This document shows, one piece after another, positions 61,594-64,000 of a stretch of DNA of 64,000 bases (its first letter is position 1; each line of letters opens with the position of its first letter). The stretch is from Paenibacillus crassostreae (GTDB lineage Bacteria > Bacillota > Bacilli > Paenibacillales > Paenibacillaceae): positions 4,278,001-4,342,000 of the forward strand of contig NZ_CP017770.1 in NCBI RefSeq assembly GCF_001857945.1. The letters are read 5' to 3'. Position numbers and translations under genes: made by a program. The notes beneath the pieces were generated by a model, which saw nothing but the letters and a program-made list of their open reading frames with translations, made no database searches and was not told where the DNA came from.

Positions 61594-63273
61594 TTGTCTA
61601 AGAAACTAAATAACGATAAATTGACGATATTTGCTTTGGGCGGCGTCGGTGAAATCGGTAAAAATATGTATGTTATACAATATGCAAACGATATTATCGT
61701 AGTGGATTCTGGGTTGAAGTTTCCAGAAGAGGATATGCTCGGAATCGATATAGTTATTCCAGATATTTCATATTTAACTGAGAACCGTGATAAAGTGAGA
61801 GGTATTTTGCTAACGCATGGTCATGAAGATCATATTGGCGGATTACCTTACGTGTTGAAACACCTGAATGTTCCTGTATACGGAACTAAGCTTACATTAG
61901 GACTGGTGGAGAATAAGTTAAAAGAAGCAAATTTACTTGGTGAAACGAAGAGGATTCTGATTGATGAGAATTCAGAGCTTCAAATTGGTTCGACAATGAA
62001 AGCGACATTCTTCAGTACTAACCACAGTATTCCAGATTCTGTAGGTATTTGTATCGCAACACCAGAGGGAAATGTTGTTCATACTGGTGACTTTAAATTT
62101 GATCACACACCTGTAAATGGACAATTTGCAGATCTTCAGAAAATGGCTGCAATTGGACAAGAAGGTGTTCTTGCGCTTCTTTCAGATAGTACGAATGCAG
62201 AGAAACCAGGGTTTACACCATCAGAACGTAATGTAGGTGTAGTACTTGAAGATATATTCCGTAAAGCTTCTCAACGGGTTGTTATTGCAACATTCGCATC
62301 AAATGTACACCGTATTCAGCAAGTAGTTAATGCTGCTGAAGCAACGGGGCGTAAGATTACAGTTATTGGTCGAAGTATGGTGAATGTAGTATCCATCGCT
62401 TCAGATCTTGGTTACTTAATTATACCTGATGGTATGTTGATTGAACCGGAAGAAGTAAACAAGATGGCAGCTGATCGAGTTGTTATTTTATGTACAGGAA
62501 GTCAAGGAGAGCCAATGTCTGCATTAACACGTATGGCTCGATCTACACATCGTAAAGTAGATATACTACCTGGTGATACTGTTATAATTGCTGCTACTCC
62601 AGTTCCTGGTAATGAAAAATATGTAGGGCGTACGATTGATGAATTGTTTAAACTTGGTGCTGATGTCATTTATAGCGGTTCCAATCCTGGCGTTCACGTA
62701 TCTGGTCATGGTAGTCAGGAAGAGTTGAAATTAATGCTAAATCTGATGAAACCTAAGTTCTTCATTCCAATTCATGGAGAATTCCGTATGCAACGTCGTC
62801 ACGCCTTATTAGCAGAATCTGTAGGTGTTGAACGCGAGAACATCTTTATTACTGAACTTGGTGAGATTGTTGAAATTGTAAACGGATCAGCTCGTAAAGC
62901 CGGTAAAGTAACAGCTGGTAACGTACTCATTGATGGTCTAGGCGTAGGTGATGTGGGTAACATCGTTCTACGTGATCGTAAATTACTTTCACAAGACGGT
63001 ATTCTAGTTGTTGTTGTCACACTAAGTAAACAAGATGGTACGATCATGTCAGGACCTGATATTATCTCAAGAGGATTCGTATATGTACGCGAATCTGAAG
63101 GTCTTCTGGATGAAGCGAACCGGATTGTATCCAGTACACTTCAGAAGTTAATGAGTGAGAAAGTAAATGAATGGGCTTCTCTAAAGACAGGTGTTAAGGA
63201 TGTATTGGGACGTTTCTTGTATGAACAAACACGTCGTAGACCTATGATCCTACCGATTATTATGGAAGTATAA
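61594..63273 (+). CDS. rnjB: Ribonuclease J, J2-like (RnjB)
   Basis: RNase J is a metallo-beta-lactamase/beta-CASP ribonuclease with endo- and 5'-3' exonuclease activity. TTG 61594 follows AAGGAGGGTAAG and gives 559 residues. The active site HGHEDHIGG (His75, His77, Asp79, His80) is intact, with later STNHSIPDS and HTGDFKFD. The beta-CASP and C-terminal regions show VSGHGSQEELKLMLNLMKP and NVLIDGLGVGDVGNIVLRDR. Synteny (dapA-rnjB-tepA) and the C-terminal half match B. subtilis RNase J2, but J2 there has a degenerate HGHDEN motif, so this protein keeps what J2 lost. Confidence 0.94.
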   Translation: MSKKLNNDKLTIFALGGVGEIGKNMYVIQYANDIIVVDSGLKFPEEDMLGIDIVIPDISYLTENRDKVRGILLTHGHEDHIGGLPYVLKHLNVPVYGTKLTLGLVENKLKEANLLGETKRILIDENSELQIGSTMKATFFSTNHSIPDSVGICIATPEGNVVHTGDFKFDHTPVNGQFADLQKMAAIGQEGVLALLSDSTNAEKPGFTPSERNVGVVLEDIFRKASQRVVIATFASNVHRIQQVVNAAEATGRKITVIGRSMVNVVSIASDLGYLIIPDGMLIEPEEVNKMAADRVVILCTGSQGEPMSALTRMARSTHRKVDILPGDTVIIAATPVPGNEKYVGRTIDELFKLGADVIYSGSNPGVHVSGHGSQEELKLMLNLMKPKFFIPIHGEFRMQRRHALLAESVGVERENIFITELGEIVEIVNGSARKAGKVTAGNVLIDGLGVGDVGNIVLRDRKLLSQDGILVVVVTLSKQDGTIMSGPDIISRGFVYVRESEGLLDEANRIVSSTLQKLMSEKVNEWASLKTGVKDVLGRFLYEQTRRRPMILPIIMEV

Positions 63274-63312
63274 TGAATAATAAATAGACGGCTATAAAGC
63301 AAGCACACAGTC

Positions 63313-63379
63313 GCCCCTACTCTGCAGGTAATATTGGACGGTTCCCTGCGGAATAGGGGCATTTTATGCTTTTTTTTTT
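63313..63379 (+). terminator. Intrinsic terminator after rnjB
   Basis: GCCCCTA...CTGCAGG pairs with CCTGCGG...TAGGGGC (two mismatches) around a loop of about 14 bases. TTTATGC and a run of ten T follow. An outer AAAGCA/TGCTTT pairing is possible. Confidence 0.9.
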
Positions 63380-63380
63380 A

Positions 63381-63490
63381 AAATATAAGAATGTATAAGT
63401 TTCACTTGAATCAATTTCATAATCGCCGATGCAGCTAAATCGGGTTGCGTAATTATGAAATTGATTCTTGAACCTCTATTTCTTATATTT
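63381..63490. repeat. 110-bp inverted-repeat element (long copy of the palindromic repeat)
   Basis: The 11-bp ends AAATATAAGAA (63381-63391) and TTCTTATATTT (63480-63490) are exact inverted repeats. Inside, GAATCAATTTCATAAT (63408-63423) and its complement (63452-63467) form a second inverted pair shared with 54532-54583. The centre CCGAT/ATCGG is a third. The whole could fold into one long hairpin, as in MITE-like elements. It has no coding capacity. Confidence 0.75.
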
Positions 63491-63557
63491 CGGCAGAGAC
63501 GGATACCCTAAAATGATATGAAGTATCGCTAACATTGGAAGGATAAACTCCTTGAAA

Positions 63558-63578
63558 AAGGACGGCATAGCCGGTTCT
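63558..63578. repeat. 21-bp hairpin repeat, copy 2
   Basis: Identical over 21 bp to 57968-57988, with the internal CGGC-ATA-GCCG hairpin. It lies 21 bp upstream of the probable tepA promoter. Confidence 0.7.
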
Positions 63579-63598
63579 GATTGATATTTTCATTTTTC

Positions 63599-63628
63599 GA
63601 GACAGATTGTGTTGGCACATAGTATAAA
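63599..63628 (+). promoter_or_regulatory. Probable sigma-A promoter of tepA
   Basis: GAGACA (63599-63604), an 18-bp spacer and TATAAA (63623-63628). The -35 matches TTGACA at four of six positions, so the call is moderate. Confidence 0.4.
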
Positions 63629-63698
63629 TAGGGTCGCTTTACTACCATACTAGTTAAAAGTAGTTAATAGATGTATGGTGAAAGGAAGATGACCTAAT

Positions 63699-64000
63699 AT
63701 GGTAAAACCAGTGAACCGTGAAGAAGATGGAAACAAGTCTAATGAGCATTTGGAGACAGAGATAGCAGATGTAAAAAAGGATGCGCAGGTAGTGAATAGC
63801 ATACAACAATTGGGACAAACAGCTGTTCCAAGTAATGAATCCAATATTTTTTGTATGACGATTATTGGGCAAATTGAAGGCCATCTGATGTTGCCCCCAC
63901 AGAATAAAACGACGAAATATGAACATATCATCCCGCAACTTGTGGCTGCAGAACAGAGTGAAGAGATTCAAGGTATTGTTATTGTACTTAATACAGTGGG
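63699..64000 (+). CDS. tepA: TepA/YlfB ClpP-like protease (N-terminal part, runs off window)
   Basis: This reading frame opens at ATG 63699 (SD AAAGGAAGATGA) and stays open to the window end, giving about 100 residues. A hydrophilic, acidic N-terminal segment of about 50 residues is followed by the start of the ClpP/crotonase-like fold ([20 protein letters not shown], then KYEHIIPQL and [10 protein letters not shown]). This matches the TepA (translocation-enhancing) Clp-protease family. B. subtilis tepA follows rnjB, agreeing with synteny. The catalytic Ser/His region lies beyond the window. Confidence 0.92.
   Translation, partial: MVKPVNREEDGNKSNEHLETEIADVKKDAQVVNSIQQLGQTAVPSNESNIFCMTIIGQIEGHLMLPPQNKTTKYEHIIPQLVAAEQSEEIQGIVIVLNTV

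Larger units (their letters stand above)
63274..63698 (+). other. 425-bp gene-free region between rnjB and tepA
   Basis: In order it holds the rnjB terminator (63313-63379), a 110-bp inverted-repeat element (63381-63490), an unassigned stretch, a small AAGGA/TCCTT hairpin near 63540-63555, the second 21-bp hairpin repeat (63558-63578) and a probable tepA promoter (63599-63628). No credible reading frame lies here on either strand. Confidence 0.8.

Noticed and set aside
63650-63971. Two overlapping minus-strand frames at the right edge
   Set aside because: Both oppose the tepA start, whose plus-strand product matches a known family with a proper SD.

Overview
The window is a 64 kb stretch of a low-GC, endospore-forming, flagellated Firmicute. 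Gene order follows the fla/che-rpsB-polC-nusA-pnp-dpa-dapA-tepA region of Bacillus subtilis. The differences (short archaeal-type ProRS, FapA-family gene after sigD, nrnA between rbfA and truB, dut before dpaA, many TTG starts) point to Paenibacillus or a close relative. Every gene supported here is on the + strand. No tRNA, rRNA, CRISPR array, transposase, prophage or defence gene was seen.

Region 1 (1-28990) is the distal part of a long flagellar/chemotaxis operon. It starts inside fliF and runs through the C-ring and export genes (fliGHIJ, a MotE-like gene, fliK, flgD, a TIGR02530-type gene, flgE, swrD, fliL, fliM, fliY, cheY, fliZPQR, flhB, flhA, flhF, flhG), then cheB-cheA-cheW-cheC-cheD, sigD and four accessory genes. 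Many genes overlap by a few bases, which suggests translational coupling. A strong intrinsic terminator overlapping the last codons of the final gene closes the operon.

Region 2 (29005-36379) holds translation and envelope genes: rpsB, tsf, pyrH, frr, uppS, cdsA, dxr, rseP. Region 3 (36380-53404) is information processing: proS, polC, the rimP-nusA-rnpM-ylxQ-infB-rbfA-nrnA-truB-ribF run with a clear sigma-A promoter, then rpsO and pnp.

Region 4 (53405-64000) links sporulation and diaminopimelate synthesis: a YlxY-type deacetylase-like protein, an M16 peptidase, dut, dpaA-dpaB, asd, dapG, dapA, an RNase J and the start of tepA. Asd, DapG and DapA supply the dihydrodipicolinate-pathway product that DpaA/DpaB oxidise to the spore-core compound dipicolinate.

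The least explained material is between genes. A leader repeat carrying the ribosome binding site precedes both proS and dapA. A family of palindromic elements follows several terminators, and a 110-bp inverted-repeat element and two copies of a short hairpin repeat lie in the region. I found no convincing wholly new multi-gene system. These repeats, the accessory genes around sigD, a YlxY protein lacking catalytic acids and an RNase J2-like protein with an intact active-site motif are the best leads.
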